Assembly (NCBI RefSeq): GCF_020921035.1
Contig: NC_063160.1
Coordinates: forward strand, 22,169,595 to 22,233,594
Origin: Rhodamnia argentea
Taxonomy: Eukaryota > Streptophyta > Magnoliopsida > Myrtales > Myrtaceae
DNA length: 64,000 nt
Direction: 5' to 3'
Position numbers and translations under genes: made by a program. Shown piece after piece: positions 35,677-47,832 of this stretch (the stretch's first letter is position 1; every line of letters begins with the position of its first letter). Under the pieces are notes generated by a model, which was given only the letters and a program-made list of their open reading frames with translations, did no database searches and was not told where the DNA came from.

Positions 35677-38600
35677 TTATTCGCTTATGTTACACCGACG
35701 AAGATATGGGTTGTCAAACATAACGTATTTCGACCAATAAGGTTTGTACTTGGAGACCGCCAAATCCAACCACGGCTTATAGTTTCCATTGTAATGAATG
35801 ACGGCTGCATTCTCTATTTCTGTCAGGTTGAGTGCCGGATCATAGCCAAGTCCCAACACGTGCCACCTCCGATCGAGAGGGTAAATCAGATTGTAGAAGG
35901 TGATCAATCCAGGGGGTAACGTGCCGAGTTTCCACAATGTCCTATCCTCGTTCTGCATTAAATTTTGAATGAGTCAGTTACATCATAACAAAGACCGCAT
36001 CCTCAGGTAAGCCCAAGAGCCATACATTCAGTCATTGCATGTTACGCTTCGGTTATAGTCATACTCGCACGCAAATCAGCACTTTCATTCATAAAGCAGA
36101 ACAAGGGGTTCAGTGAAGACGCAGGAAAAGATAGAGCAGACATCAAGGACCCACAGAGCTGCAGCTCCAAACATGGCAAACATGAAGATGGGATATGAAC
36201 CCAATTGAAGCACCAATGTACATCATCATAAGCTATCACTTCTCTGTTTCCAAGATGAGCAATATTTACTCAATACACCTAGGAGTTGTCGAGAATATGG
36301 AAGCAGAAAGGACAAGAGGCATTGGAATTACCATGTCCTGCCACCGGTGATATATTTCCGTGATTTTTCGCTTCTTCCACTCCTTGAGGTCAAACATATT
36401 CATACCATATGCCCAACCACAAGCACCAGGATCAAAGTTCTCGGAGATGATTGGATTAGAAAAGTTGAGATACTTATCGAACCTATGGAAACTCTCCTTA
36501 CAAGTCTCAACGGCACCATTTACCATCCCATGCAGATCAACAGACCAAAGAGGTGTCAAGTCCTTCTGAACGACTATGTCATCATCCAAGAATAGAATCT
36601 TAGTTAACTTGGGGTAAACTTCGGGAAGGTAAAATCGGAGATGATTCAGCATAGACAAATACTTTGGATTTCTGTACTTGAGATTCTCAGTCCCAGCAGA
36701 TAGAGAGGAAGGGTGATTTGCCTTGAAATAATATTCTTTTATCCTGGCAGACTCAAGTTGACGTAGAACAGAACAATATGAAGAATTGAGCCATGTGAAC
36801 TCATCAATATTTTCAACCTGAACAGTTGCTTTGGCAGGAGGATTCACAAGGAACCACATCTTCATTGCTGCAAAATTTAGCTTATCTGTCACAATATGGA
36901 ACACGTGCTTCTCAGGCTCCTGCGCATGCTGCATTGTAGAATTCACAACCACAGAAGTTGCTAGCACATTATCAGAAAAGATCGAATAGTGGTACAATGA
37001 AGGATCTTCAATCTTCTCTATGTCCAGGTCTCCTTTATTAGCATAGTGCATAAAATAATAATCAGCAGTGAGCTGTAGAGGAAGGCAATGCAATGGAATA
37101 GGAACTGTTTTAGCGGCTAGCTGAGTGAGAAATGCACTCTTTTTCTTAAGAGCATTCACGTTTTCTTCAGTTGACTGAAGCATCCCTCTTAGTTTCCTTG
37201 CAACTGTTAGGCAATCATATAATTGGTCCTTCGCCAAAGAGAGGATGTGGCCCATTGCTTTTGCCTGATCAAGTGCACTAGAGAGAAAGGAAATGAGGAG
37301 GCAACCACATATTTAATAAAAAACTGAAAGCATGTTCAAGTTCCAGAAAACAGAGGTCATTGGACTAACAAGTGTACCTGGAATGAAGCTCAGCATCCGA
37401 ACTTGCTTCTCCAGTGACTTGATGACTTTCTCTAGAGCGCTTCATGAGAGCACTGTAAAGGCTAGTATTATTTTTTGATTTAGCAATGGTAGCATATGCT
37501 TTTGCCATTATGATCTGGTCACGCATAAGTTTCAATGTAGAATCAGAATTAGGATTCTCATAATCTCTTCTCCATATGCTGTACTTTCCCTTCACTGTGG
37601 TATCGAGATTTTTGGACCTTTCTATTGCTGATTCAACCATCTGATCATCCTTTTCTTTACCTTGTTGGAGAAGCTCTGCGGTTCGGAGAACCCTCCTTTC
37701 CTGCCGCATCATCTGAAAAGAAAGGCAGGCAGTTATTACAGATTTGATCGTCCATGAAACCCAGACAGCACGTCTGAAAAGTTCAACTGGTGGATATCGA
37801 AATTTACTCGACGCTTGAGCTTCAAAGGGCTTGATGGGGGCACAGGTCGATATTGAGTTCCACTTCCACCATCAAATCTCATCTCCGAATGATTGCTCAT
37901 GGTCTTCTCTACCTAAATTTGTGTTTCCATGTCAGCTTGCTACAACAACCACCAATGACAGTGACATGTACAAACATAAATACTGAAGACCATAATTCCT
38001 CTACTTTACTCCATGTGCTGTCTAATTCCCGGCCCCAAAGTGACCAGCAGCTATTCTTTCAGAACCTGGTGTCTGAATTCCTTATGAACAAAAGAAAAGC
38101 AAAAGGTGTCTGAATAAAAATTATTACCAGGAGACTATTTATGCGACCATGGTTGCCATCAACTGGATTTTCCCACGCCCATGAATTAGAAAGGTCCTTC
38201 ATTCTTACAATACCCATCCGAACTTCCCCGGAGGAGTGGCTGTAAGTGGCAATAATCTTAATATCCTGTATGCAACAGGTAACAATAACGTGAGCAGGTT
38301 CATCTTCTGTACATATGTAGATTCAACCACTTACCGGCTTATCTGGAAAACTGCCAAGTTCAGAAAAAAATTGACAGAGACTCGCTTCCAGTTCTTACCT
38401 CTTCATCTGCAAAACTGCCTTTTTTAGCATGAAAGATGCTCTGCTCCTGTTTAGCCACACAACAAGAAATCAGAAACTCTAGACAGCAGCAAATGTTTGG
38501 TGAAATAAAAGATACATATTTGATACAATAGCTGTGGTCAATATAGTGTAAAAAGTCAGATTTAAAACCTTACATCAAGAATCTACAGCTAAATCCAGTA

Positions 38601-39454
38601 GCCAAAAAGTCAGAGATAAAACCCTAAAGCCATGGTGTAAAGCCTCAGCCACCCCAAACACCCCTAATGTTATAGGACATGGATAATATTTGTTATCAGT
38701 TATCAGGCCATTGTCCGCCATCTTTCGTGGAGACATTTATTTTTACATATCAGATGGTTCTTATAAACGATAGGCTGACTCAATATCCATGTTTCTTTCA
38801 ACTGCAAATTTTTGTTGAACTTCTTGTTTGAGTATCTTTTCTACCCTTAAGTTGCTCACATACAACTGCTTGATTGTATGGCCCACCAATCTAGTGGCAA
38901 GAACCATGAGTTACAATCGATCCTCTGATAAAAATGCAGACATGCCAGAGACCAGTCATCGAGGAAAACAAGAACACGAGTAGTAATCTAGACTCAGCGC
39001 TCTGTGATCCAACTTCTGACTTATCTGGAAAAGTCTGAGAGATAACTGGTGTCTCCTTGTATGGTTCTAAGTAATCTTCTGGCTAAATTTTTCTGTCGAG
39101 AGTAATGGCAAAGGGCAAGATCCGTGCACAATTCCCATTTCTGAGATCGCCGAAAAAGTTAATGTCATGTCTCATGGAACTGAAAACTCAGATGCTGGAG
39201 TTTGGAGCTACTAATAAAGGACGCTAAAGCAATTGAGTTATGTTAGGTCGACCGCATGGAGAGTAATTCCTGCTGGAGAACATCACGATGACCATTCAAT
39301 CCAAACCTAAGACCAAGATATGGAATGCGGGGGGTCTGGGACAGTAAAAGAGACTGTGATCCGGCAAAACAAGACTCACCAAGTATCTGCCGTCGACATG
39401 GCAGGCGAAGCACAAGAGCATAAGAAGGAAGCAGCACGACATCACAAAACCCAT
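35677..39454 (-). CDS. GAUT3: Galacturonosyltransferase, GT8 family, GAUT3-type, 7 exons
   Basis: Golgi type-II membrane enzyme that transfers galacturonic acid from UDP-GalA onto homogalacturonan (GAUT1/GAUT4 precedent; activity of the GAUT3 type is inferred). Exons 5' to 3': 39454-39380, 38446-38399, 38265-38128, 37912-37808, 37712-37378, 37277-36332, 35952-35677; total 1923 nt, 640 aa. All junctions are GT-AG with consistent phase. It begins with a hydrophobic membrane segment (residues 1-22, MGFVMSCCFLLMLLCFACHV), then a basic stem (PLKLKRR, residues about 116-122) and a charged coiled region. The catalytic GT8 domain has HVFHIVTD (358-365), the metal-binding DDD of LFLDDDIVVQ (465-467), DPGACGWAYGMNMFDLKEW, WKLGTLPPGLITFY, and the family C-terminus NPYLRRCN. 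GAUT3 rather than GAUT4 rests mainly on neighbourhood (At4g38270), so the subgroup is less certain than the family. Confidence 0.92.
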
Positions 39455-41164
39455 CTTACGACATCTGGTTCAGGTTCGTGCCTCCGTTGAATCTCCCAAA
39501 TTCAAGCCATCAGCTGCCCAAACATACAAAAAAAAAACACACACACACAATGCCCGACAATCATGGACTAGAACAGGTGCGCCCTTTCATTTCAACGAAA
39601 AATTTGGTCAGCGACCATCCGGTCTGAGCCGAAATCCACACGACGGACGGTGTTGGCAAGCACTGAGTGCCCCCAGACAAGACGACTAAGAACACTGTAT
39701 GAACGGTTGACGCGCACCATCCACTTCAATTCGTCTCGTCCTGAACCAACTGTACCATTTTGAACCGGACAAAGCATTAAAGCACAGACTCACCATTTTC
39801 TGATCGGAGTCGCCTCTGCTTCGATCGACCATAGCAGCAACAATCCAGAGAGAGAGAGAGAGAGAGAGAGAGGCATTGGTTTTTGACAGTGGCATGGGAG
39901 AGAGATCTGTGTAACTGTGTCGTCTTCGGCCGCTAAAACGACTCAACGGCATGGACGCGCGACGCACGACGAGCCTGTTGACCCGCGTCGTTTTTGCGAT
40001 CCGGATCTCACATCTTTCAAGAAAGTAAAAATCGCTTTTTTTTTTATATCGATAATTACGATTAAATATAGGAGTAAAAAAATTGAAAAGTTGTTAACCG
40101 CATGGGAAGATCATCAATTGCTTTTATGCTTGTTAGCTTTCAATTTTTTCTCCCTCCATTTTTTGATAATATTATGATTCCAAAATATCTTTCTCTGTTC
40201 TAAATCTTGAAATTTGCCACATCAGCTCCCGCATCCATGCATTTACTACGCAGACCGTGTAACTCGAAGGGCTCAATTGCAAAAATTACAAATTCGAGAG
40301 CTCAATTGAACAAAATACTCAAGTTGAAGGACTGGAATTGGACTTATCCTGCCATACTCTTAGCCTTCCATCTCATTTCTATTATATAAAAAACAAACCC
40401 AAAGATAAAATTTTCATCTCGATGTTTGCACACACACAAAAAATAAAATAAAATTCGCGCATCCCCTCGCATTTCAAATCAATGGATATAATTGCAATGT
40501 GATTTCTCAAATCTCTCATACTTAACTATTTCCAATTTGACAATCAATGGATATAATTGCCATTCATTCAGTGTATAAATTAGCTTTAAATTTTACTTTT
40601 GGCTTTTCAATATTTGAGATTTGGCTTTTTCATTGACAATCATGTTGAATTTTAAGCGAAGGATTTTTTTTTTTTTTTGGGTCGAAGAAGTTCACATCTA
40701 GTCCTTTTAACTTGTGCCATTTTTCTTCGACCAAAAAAAAAAAAAAAGAACTCATGCAATTTTTCATAATTGGCGGGAGAGAGAGAGGCACTGCATCGGC
40801 TTCCGTCTATGTGGCCATGGCCATGGCCATCGCCATGGCCATCGCCCTCTACCTTCGTTGCCGGTGGAAAATATGACATATTACTTAAAAATAGGTCGCA
40901 CAAATAAAATATCGCAGTCTTGGTAAGTAATATACACGATCAAAATTTACTAGAAAAAAAAAAAGAAAAAAGAAAAATCTCTGCTTGCAATTCGTTTACT
41001 AGTGTACAGAACAAGTAGCAATAGGACGCGCCATGGTCTCCATTTGACAAAACCGACATGCTCAGGCTCAGACCCCTTTCCAAACGCAAACAACGGCAAA
41101 AAAAACTAATCCTATAATCCAATGAACCACACCTTCATTGCTGAACATCACCCCTCGATTCCTA
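39455..41164. other. Intergenic: GAUT promoter and RLCK 3' flank
   Basis: Holds the GAUT 5' region with a (GA)n run at 39847-39872 (read CT on the coding strand, about 395 bp before the ATG). There is AT-rich DNA at 40020-40680 and T/A homopolymers near 40660 and 40735-40747. A short hexamer repeat, ccatgg/ccatcg units, lies at about 40811-40846. The ORFs here are translations of these repeats. Confidence 0.6.
39847..39872. repeat. (GA)n microsatellite upstream of GAUT
   Basis: A pure AG dinucleotide run in the probable 5' UTR or proximal promoter of the GAUT gene. Confidence 0.9.
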
Positions 41165-43239
41165 CTACCTAAGTTGAGGTGAGTGTTGGTAAGCTGAGAT
41201 CCCGTTATGCCTCGACTGAAGCGGAGACCGGGGTTGCATAGGCGGCGGCGGCGGCAGCGGCAGCTGGTGCTGGACTTGCCTGTGAGCGGCGGGACGCGAG
41301 CCGGAGCGATTCCTCGAATCGGCTGCTCTCTCGGTGGCCGCCTCGAGCTTCTCCAGAGTCCTCACGACCTCCTCCATCGATGGCCGAGACTTCGGCTCCG
41401 GCGCTAGGCAGTTCAGCGCGAGCTGAGCGATCTCGTACACGGTTTTCGAGGGGTACTTCCCCTGAAGCATGGAGTCCATGATAGTCTTCAGCTTCCGCCT
41501 GTCGGACAAGTATGGTTTCACCCACTCGACCAGATTCTCCTGTCCGCTAGGACGGGAAGAGTCGACCGCCCGGAGGCCTGTCAACATCTCGACTAGGACT
41601 ACACCGAACCCGAACACGTCGCTCTTGACATAAAGATGTCCTGAAAATGCACAAGAAAATCTCTTATTGCTCGACAAACACGAAAGATTGATCAACGGAA
41701 CATGTTAATAAGGTCGGACTTCGACAGAGAAAGACTGCTGACCGGTCGCGATGTACTCCGGAGCTGCATAACCTTGTGTTCCCATGATCCGGGTTGAGAC
41801 ATGAGACTGGCTCTCTGAAGGACCCATCTTGGCCAGGCCAAAGTCCGAGATCTTGGCATTGTAGAACTAATGAAGCAGCAAAAAGTTAGAAACTGTTCCA
41901 TCTGACCATCTATCTATAAAGAAGTACTACTTTCTTCTTGGTTTATCAGATCATTGCAAAGTCTGAACTGTGGTTGTATCTCACTTACTCCGTCGAGCAG
42001 TATGTTCGAGGCCTTGAAGTCTCGATAAATGACTTGCTTTTCGGAAGTGTGCAGGAACCCCAGGCCACGGGCCGCTCCTACTGCTATTTTAAGCCTCAAG
42101 CCCCACGGAAGCGGCTGAACCACCGCACCCCCTGCCAGGTTAGGAAATTGGTCTCAGCGAAAGCCAAATACTTCGAAAGAGAACTGAGAAGAATCGGCAA
42201 GATTATGTTAAACGCATTTGCCAAGTGATTTCGACTAGGTTTGCGCCTTACTTCCGAATAAATGGTTTTCAAAGCTGCCCTTCTGCATGAACTCATAGAC
42301 CAGGAGAAGTTCCGTCTCCTCCAGGCAATACCCAATAAGCTTCACGAGGTTTGGATGAGAAAGCCGTCCTAGGAAATCTATCTCAGCCTGCAAAAAGCGA
42401 CGCGTGAAACACCATTCGTTGAATAGTGCTAGGACTAATTCTGGATAAGCATAGAAAGGCTAGAGGTACAATTCAAAGCAAGATGCTTTAATTCCGGTTA
42501 CATTCAATCGAAGAGAAGCACCTGCCACTCCCGGAAACCCTGCACACTCTCAGATTTCAGTTTCTTGACAGCGATTACCGACCCGTTGCCATTCTTCGAT
42601 GAAGGTTTTTCATCAAGCCAACCCTTGTAAACTTTTCCAAAGCCACCCTCTCCAAGAAGTGTGTCGGACTTAAAGTTTTTAGTCGCGGCCCTCAGCTCCG
42701 CGAACGAGAAGATCCTTAAATTCGGATGCGGCAAGATCTGGCCATGAGGGGAAGCCTCATCCCCGCTCGAAGCAGAGAAGTGGCTGATCGGGGATATGCT
42801 GCTGCCGGCCGAAGTTGTCGTGATTGTCATAGTGCTTGTTGACTGTGATGATGTCCCTGCAACGATTTACACCACTTAAGCAAGAGAAATTGAGGAGGCA
42901 ATATAGTTCAAACGCTCTATCCACTGCGCATCGGACACATGTTCATTGAAGGAAAACCACATAAAGAGTCCATTTCCAAGCAGGTTGAAGACATTGCATC
43001 AGAAGATGCAGCAAGCAGGTAGGAATCTTTGGATCTGCTCAAGAACTGAGCACAAGTTCCAATCATCTAGAACCAGCAGCATCGGACATGGAAAAGCTGG
43101 GTAACTTTGGCAAAGACGGACAACATAGGACACTTTGCACCGACAAAACAAGCACAATCTTGGTTTTACCTGTGGCACCGAGATGGGTGTCAGCACTTGA
43201 GCTTGGATTTGCAGCAGAAGAACCCCAACAATTCCCCAT
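41165..43239 (-). CDS. Receptor-like cytoplasmic kinase, class VII, At2g17220 orthologue, 6 exons
   Basis: Membrane-anchored Ser/Thr kinase that in this family relays signals from surface immune or growth receptors; its own receptor is unknown. Exons: 43239-43170, 42856-42522, 42387-42252, 42131-41989, 41866-41743, 41640-41165; 1284 nt, 427 aa, with consistent GT-AG phases. The start MGNCWGSS carries the Gly2/Cys4 signal for N-myristoylation and palmitoylation. A Ser/Thr-rich linker leads to [20 protein letters not shown]. Kinase landmarks: GEGGFGKV (from residue 92), AVKK (Lys121/122), YRDFKASN with catalytic Asp218, DFG (236-238), APE (263-265). All catalytic residues are present, so it should be active (RD type). 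The tail is rich in Arg, Gln and Pro ([13 protein letters not shown]). An exon-1 upstream (GA)n run lies at 43565-43596. The QILP-to-AELRA block matches At2g17220 as remembered. Confidence 0.93.
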
Positions 43240-45285
43240 GAGTTGAACTGAATCTTGCCTTCAGAACCTACCCACGTTGAAAAAGAAACCGAAGAAACCC
43301 AGGCTTCTTGTTTCTTCTTCAATTTGCAATTCCTGGTTTGATCAAAAGGTGAATCACTGGAGCTTGATTGAAGAGCTCTCCTTCCCTGATATGGACCATG
43401 ACCACCAGAGGTTTCAGCAACCTTTGTTGCTGCAGTTGCTGCTGCTGCTGATGATGCCTAATATAAGCCACCCAAACATCATCTTTTTCAAAAGGCCTTG
43501 TAATTTCCACACCCTTGACCAAAAACCTTCCCCTTCAAATTCCCATCTGGTTTCCCAGTTGAAGGAGAGAGAGAGAGAGACGGAGAGAGAGAGAGAAACA
43601 GTTCCAAGTCAACTGCCGTGTAAGAAAAACTTGTACCAGTCAAAAGACGGAGACGCGAAATAAGAAGGCGACATTTGCGTACCCCGGCCTAAGGTCGCTT
43701 CCTCCTTCCCTACGGGGACCAAGCAATGTGAATTGCCGATTGGCCAGAGCACATCCAACACTATCGTCGTCATTGACAAGGAAAAAACTCAGAAAGGTTT
43801 GAGCAATCCTTTCTGTATGTCCCGGAAGTAGCAAAGTAAAAAAAAAAAAAAAAAGGGTGAATAAAGCTTAATCTCGTGCTACATCTATTCTTTTTTGGGT
43901 GATAAAAAGTTAAAACACCACTAAAATATTATTAAAATTTTCCACGTCAATGCCGGCCGATCAAAATTGATCGGATAAATGAATTGACACAAATACAAAA
44001 AGTTTAGAACTCGATTGGAAAAAAAAAAAGATTTAATTAGCACAATTATAATAAATTTATGACTTTTTTTTATGGTAATTTTTCATCACTAGAACAATCC
44101 ACTATAAGTCTATAATTCGCGGATGTCTTGCCGGTTCTTGTCGTTTTTCAAATTTAAAATCTCACGAAGGCTTGACTTCTTCCATCGCGATCATTAATCG
44201 GGCTGGCAAGGGGCCCAATGGCTATCGCTTTTGGACTATAATCAGCCTCCACTTGGACAGCAAGTTCCGCGTTTCCGCAATGTGCCCGTCTTCCACTCCA
44301 AAGTCACAATCTGACAAAGTCTTTACCATAAAGAAGCCAAGCCGTCCCCCCACTTCATGAATCTGCGGCTGAAATGTTTGGGTCTGACATTTTGGTGAAG
44401 TTGCTTCGTGTGTGGATCTGAAGAAGAGCATCTCTTGGGCCAAACAAAGAAACAAAAACGTTTGTCGACCTTGAATTCGATTAAAATCCCATGAAAGTTT
44501 TCTGGAACAGCTCCTTAATTTCTTGAGGATTCACAACGACCTTACTTGAGAGTTTCTTAACCTTGCACGGCTCATCATTCAATCCTCGTTGTGTCTCGAT
44601 CTCTTTTTTTCTTTTCTTTTTTAACTTTTTGCTCGGGTCAGAACTTGTCATTCTAGAAATGGCCAGCAAAGTAATTTGGGTTCCGTATGCAAACAACAGA
44701 TTGGAATGGAATGAAGTCGCGCATTGAAAAGTCAAGCACTTGGTATCGTACGCATTTGGGTCTCTTGTACTCCGGTTTCCTCACCGGAAATGTCATAGCT
44801 TCGATTTAACTAACGTTTCCCCAAAACGAAACTATTTTATTTTCGCAATGAGCTGACCTCGTATGCTTGCACTGACATCTGAAAGTCTTGCCTTTAGCTT
44901 ACTTAAACGTTTTCTGTTGCCGGCACGCTTCCACTGGAAATATATTTGAGAGAAGATAATACATGTGGCTTGTTTCCAAACTACTGAAGTACAGTTGTAT
45001 GTGCAAGTGGAATATCACCTGCTCAGAAGCGGCGTGCACTAGAAAACATCGAATCTCCGTCTTTACCACAGTACGATTTTCACATAATTTGTAGGAATTT
45101 AATGAGCAATGGTCGTCGCGTGATCGTTGATGGTTGTCCTAGAGATGAATGAGAACCCCCAACTCACAAACTGCCAACAAAACCAAACCGAAGCACTTAA
45201 CAGTATTAGCGAATTGGGAAGGAAATTTCTATTGGGTCATGCCTTCAATAACGATTATAAATGCAAATAAGCATATTCTACAAGG
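43240..45285. other. Intergenic upstream of RLCK
   Basis: Contains the RLCK 5' region with a (GA)n run at 43565-43596, a poly-A run at about 43837-43854, and a dispersed repeat copy at 43900-44070 (listed). The ORFs at 44222-44455 and 44481-44735 could not be matched to any protein family and have no splice context; I do not call them genes. Confidence 0.55.
43900..44070 (-). repeat. Copy of a dispersed 'lost-reading' repeat family
   Basis: The wording 'aaagtttagaactcgattgg', 'cacgtcaatgccggccg' and 'attgacacaa' matches, in inverted sense, the block at 49030-49230 (cctaaacttattataattg, cattccggtcaattttagccgg, gaccggcattaacgtgg). A looser relative is at 58400-58600. Element class is unknown; no ORF or terminal repeats were resolved. 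Confidence 0.5.
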
Positions 45286-46550
45286 CTACAGTGTCTCAAA
45301 GACACCATATTCCTCAGGGCTAGTGTTACAAAGCTGCAATGCTAAATCTGGCGTTTCCTTCTGAGTCTTACTGGAAGTAGGGGAGCTACGGGACTGGAAC
45401 CCAAAGTTTAAGTCAGGTGGCAGAGAACCCGGTCTCTGTTGTTGCGACAAGCGTTTTTGTTGTGATGATGATTCATTTGAAGGAGGACTGCGATGAAGCC
45501 CCGCAGTCTCTCCTGGGGTCCTAGGATCTTCCACATTTAAGTTCTGGGCAGATCCTGGAGCAACGGAATTAGTACCTGTCCTGGAACTTGGGTCCAGCAA
45601 ACGAGAGGATTGGAAGTTGAATCCATCGGCTCTAAGCTACTCCAATCAATTTCCCCAAATGAGCTGCAAGATTAATCCTTGGCACACCATCAATGCCATC
45701 AATGCTTAGCCCCATGGAGCTTTGAGGAATCTGTAAGGGAGGCCTCAGTTCGTTTAAGCTGCTCCCTCTTTTTAAGGCATTCGGCTCAGAAGCAGAACTC
45801 AACCCCTCAGTATTTTCCACCTTGTCTGATTGAACTTCTGCAGATTCCTTAGAATCGGGAAGTGAGGGTACAGAGTTCACCCAGTGAAGCAGTTGTCAGC
45901 AGAAGAAAATTAATCACCAAATGTTGAAATTCTTGGCAAAAGCCGTCACCTCATGTCCCAAGAATTCAAACCCTCACAAGGTAAAATGAAGATAAAAAAC
46001 TTATCAATTATCCTAAAGTTTTGATACATGCTAAGCAAGCTTATTGCAGAAAGAAGGCTTTTGCCTCTTCCAAAAGAAAAGGAGAGGAATTGGACACATA
46101 CAGCCATTAGCTCCTTCCTCTCCCTGCTGAATGTAGTCAGGAGGGAAGGCTCCTGTCCACATGCAGATGGATGGAAGTGGCGATATTTATTACGCCTGTT
46201 CGCAATGGATATAGCTTGCTTCCTGTCATGCTTTGCTGAATTGCCCTTATATAGGAAACCTGGAAAACAAAAAATCAAATTAAGAACAAGCCAGCTCTTT
46301 ATCAGATGTACAGACCTGCATATTCATCATTCCTATCACTCCTCTTCTCCAAAAACAGACTTGCATAAATATGATTATCGCGAGAGCCATGATGAAGTCG
46401 TCCCGATGAATTGATCAGACCATATTTACCAGCATAGCATGGTCCCTTTCTGAGATCATACGTTGATGATGTTGTTTTCTCTCCTCCGGTTGCAAGAGTT
46501 GCATCCCAAGAAAATTCTGAACCAGCACGGTCCAAGGGACTGGATGGGTC
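45286..46550 (-). pseudogene. Decayed fragment of a bromodomain (BRD1/2/13-type) gene
   Basis: Minus-strand pieces, in order, resemble plant bromodomain proteins of SWI/SNF complexes. Piece 1 is LDRAGSEFSWDATLATGG with GYAGKYGLINSSGRLHHGSRD (46538-46302). Piece 2 is an uncharacterised Ser-rich segment (about 45890-45632). Piece 3 is the family C-terminus, GSLPPDLNFGFQS and TPDLALQL (45600-45330). The reading frame breaks between pieces 2 and 3, near 45600-45632, and a stop follows piece 1. The bromodomain itself is absent. After DLALQL the frame runs on without the normal stop. Family assignment rests on the C-terminal motif and the DRAGSEFSWD block from memory. A functional alternative is unlikely given the breaks. 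Confidence 0.6.
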
Positions 46551-47097
46551 AGGTTAGCGCATTATTCCCGATATCAATGTCTTGAACAATTTTACGGTAA
46601 CCATTCCACGGTAATCTTGCAGTGTGGGTACAGCATATGCAACTGTGAACTTGCTGGAACTCTTGCAAAGCAGAAAAGGTATCTTTCTTCAAAATGTATA
46701 TTAGCTTAACTAGCCATTACCATATATGCAAATCTCTCTAACCCGCCCAAGTTTTAGTTGTCGTGTGAAAGAATTTACTTATTTTTCAATAAATTTCATT
46801 TGATACATATTTAGTATTTACGGGGTTCGATGTTCAGGAATAATAACAAATCTTTGCTAGGAGATGTAAGAGAAAAATGAAAAATGCTCTTACCGAGTAT
46901 GAAGTAGTGATCAATCATTGGCCGCAGACTCTCTCATTCTGGAAGATGTAAGCACTATTTCTGTCCTAGAGTTGAGAGCAAGTCTCGGATATATGAATGC
47001 AATTATTGGCTAAATAAAATGCAATAACAGATTGCACGCTACCTTGTGATCATCGTATCGATCGATGTTACTGACTTAAATAAAGGCCGTCGCCGAC

Positions 47098-47466
47098 GTG
47101 GAACTGGCAATTATAAAAGAACTGGAGAAGCTATCCGTTAGAAGACAGCATCCCAAAGAGGATCAATATGCAAGTGCAAAAGCTGACAAGACAACAGTCA
47201 ACAGCAGTGTATTCTGTTCCCAGCCAGGCAAGTACTTTAAAAGTACACAACATCAACATGCTGTCGTAGGTCATCTTGACACCGTTAAAAGGCAGCATCG
47301 CAAAGAGGTTGAATATGCAAGTTCAAAAGCTGACAAGACGACAGTCAACAACAGTATGTTCTGTTCCCAGCCAAGCAAGTACTTTAAAAGTATAAAACAT
47401 CAACATGCTGTCGTTGTAGTTATCATGAAGTCATGTTTTTCTGAAAGAAGAAATTACAATCGCTAG
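47098..47466 (+). repeat. In-frame 147-bp tandem repeat within a 122-codon open frame
   Basis: Two units (about 47146-47292 and 47293-47439) at exactly 147-bp offset share about 90% sequence. They encode parallel peptides such as YASAKADKTTVNSSVFCSQP and YASSKADKTTVNNSMFCSQP. The offset is a multiple of three, so the open frame survives. No ATG context, domain or splice partner supports a gene; the 5' end of the frame is arbitrary. Listed as a repeat with coding potential unproven. Confidence 0.6.
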
Positions 47467-47526
47467 AAGGCTGAGAGATTGAAATTTGGTTCTTTTTTCA
47501 GTTGGGGATATTCCTGAACATCAGCA

Positions 47527-47832
47527 TTGGACATGGCCATGGGCCGGTTTGGGCCCAGAACCGGCCCGTTGACCGGAGCCGGCCCGGCCCCTTATGGGCC
47601 GGTTACGGTTTAAAAAATTCGGAACCAGCGGTTCCGGACCGACAAAAAAAAAAAAAACAAAAGTGGAAAAGAGCCAACGGCTCTTCCCCCCACCAAACGG
47701 CCCAAAATTGGGCTGAATCGGAACCGACCCTTGAACCGGCTCGGAATCGGGACCACCCCTTCAAGGGCTGGTTCCGGTTCAAGCATAGCCATGAACCGGA
47801 ACCGGCGGTTCACGGCCCGTGGCCATGTCTAA
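47527..47832. mobile_element. hAT-like GC-rich MITE, about 306 bp
   Basis: The left end TTGGACATGGCCATGGGCCG and the inverted right end TTAGACATGGCCACGGGCCG form terminal inverted repeats. The inside is built from ggttccggaaccgg/ggcccg words and an A-run (47643-47655). The flanks share only a weak 5/6 match (tcagca, tcaaca), so the target duplication is not established. The ORFs on both strands (47502-47873, 47610-47813) are element sequence. Confidence 0.65.

Noticed and set aside
44222..44735. Two minus-strand frames upstream of RLCK
   Set aside because: No recognisable motif, no splice context, and base composition like surrounding intergenic DNA.
45286..46550. Reading the bromodomain-like pieces as a live gene
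   Set aside because: Frame breaks, a stop after the first piece, no bromodomain and loss of the normal stop codon.
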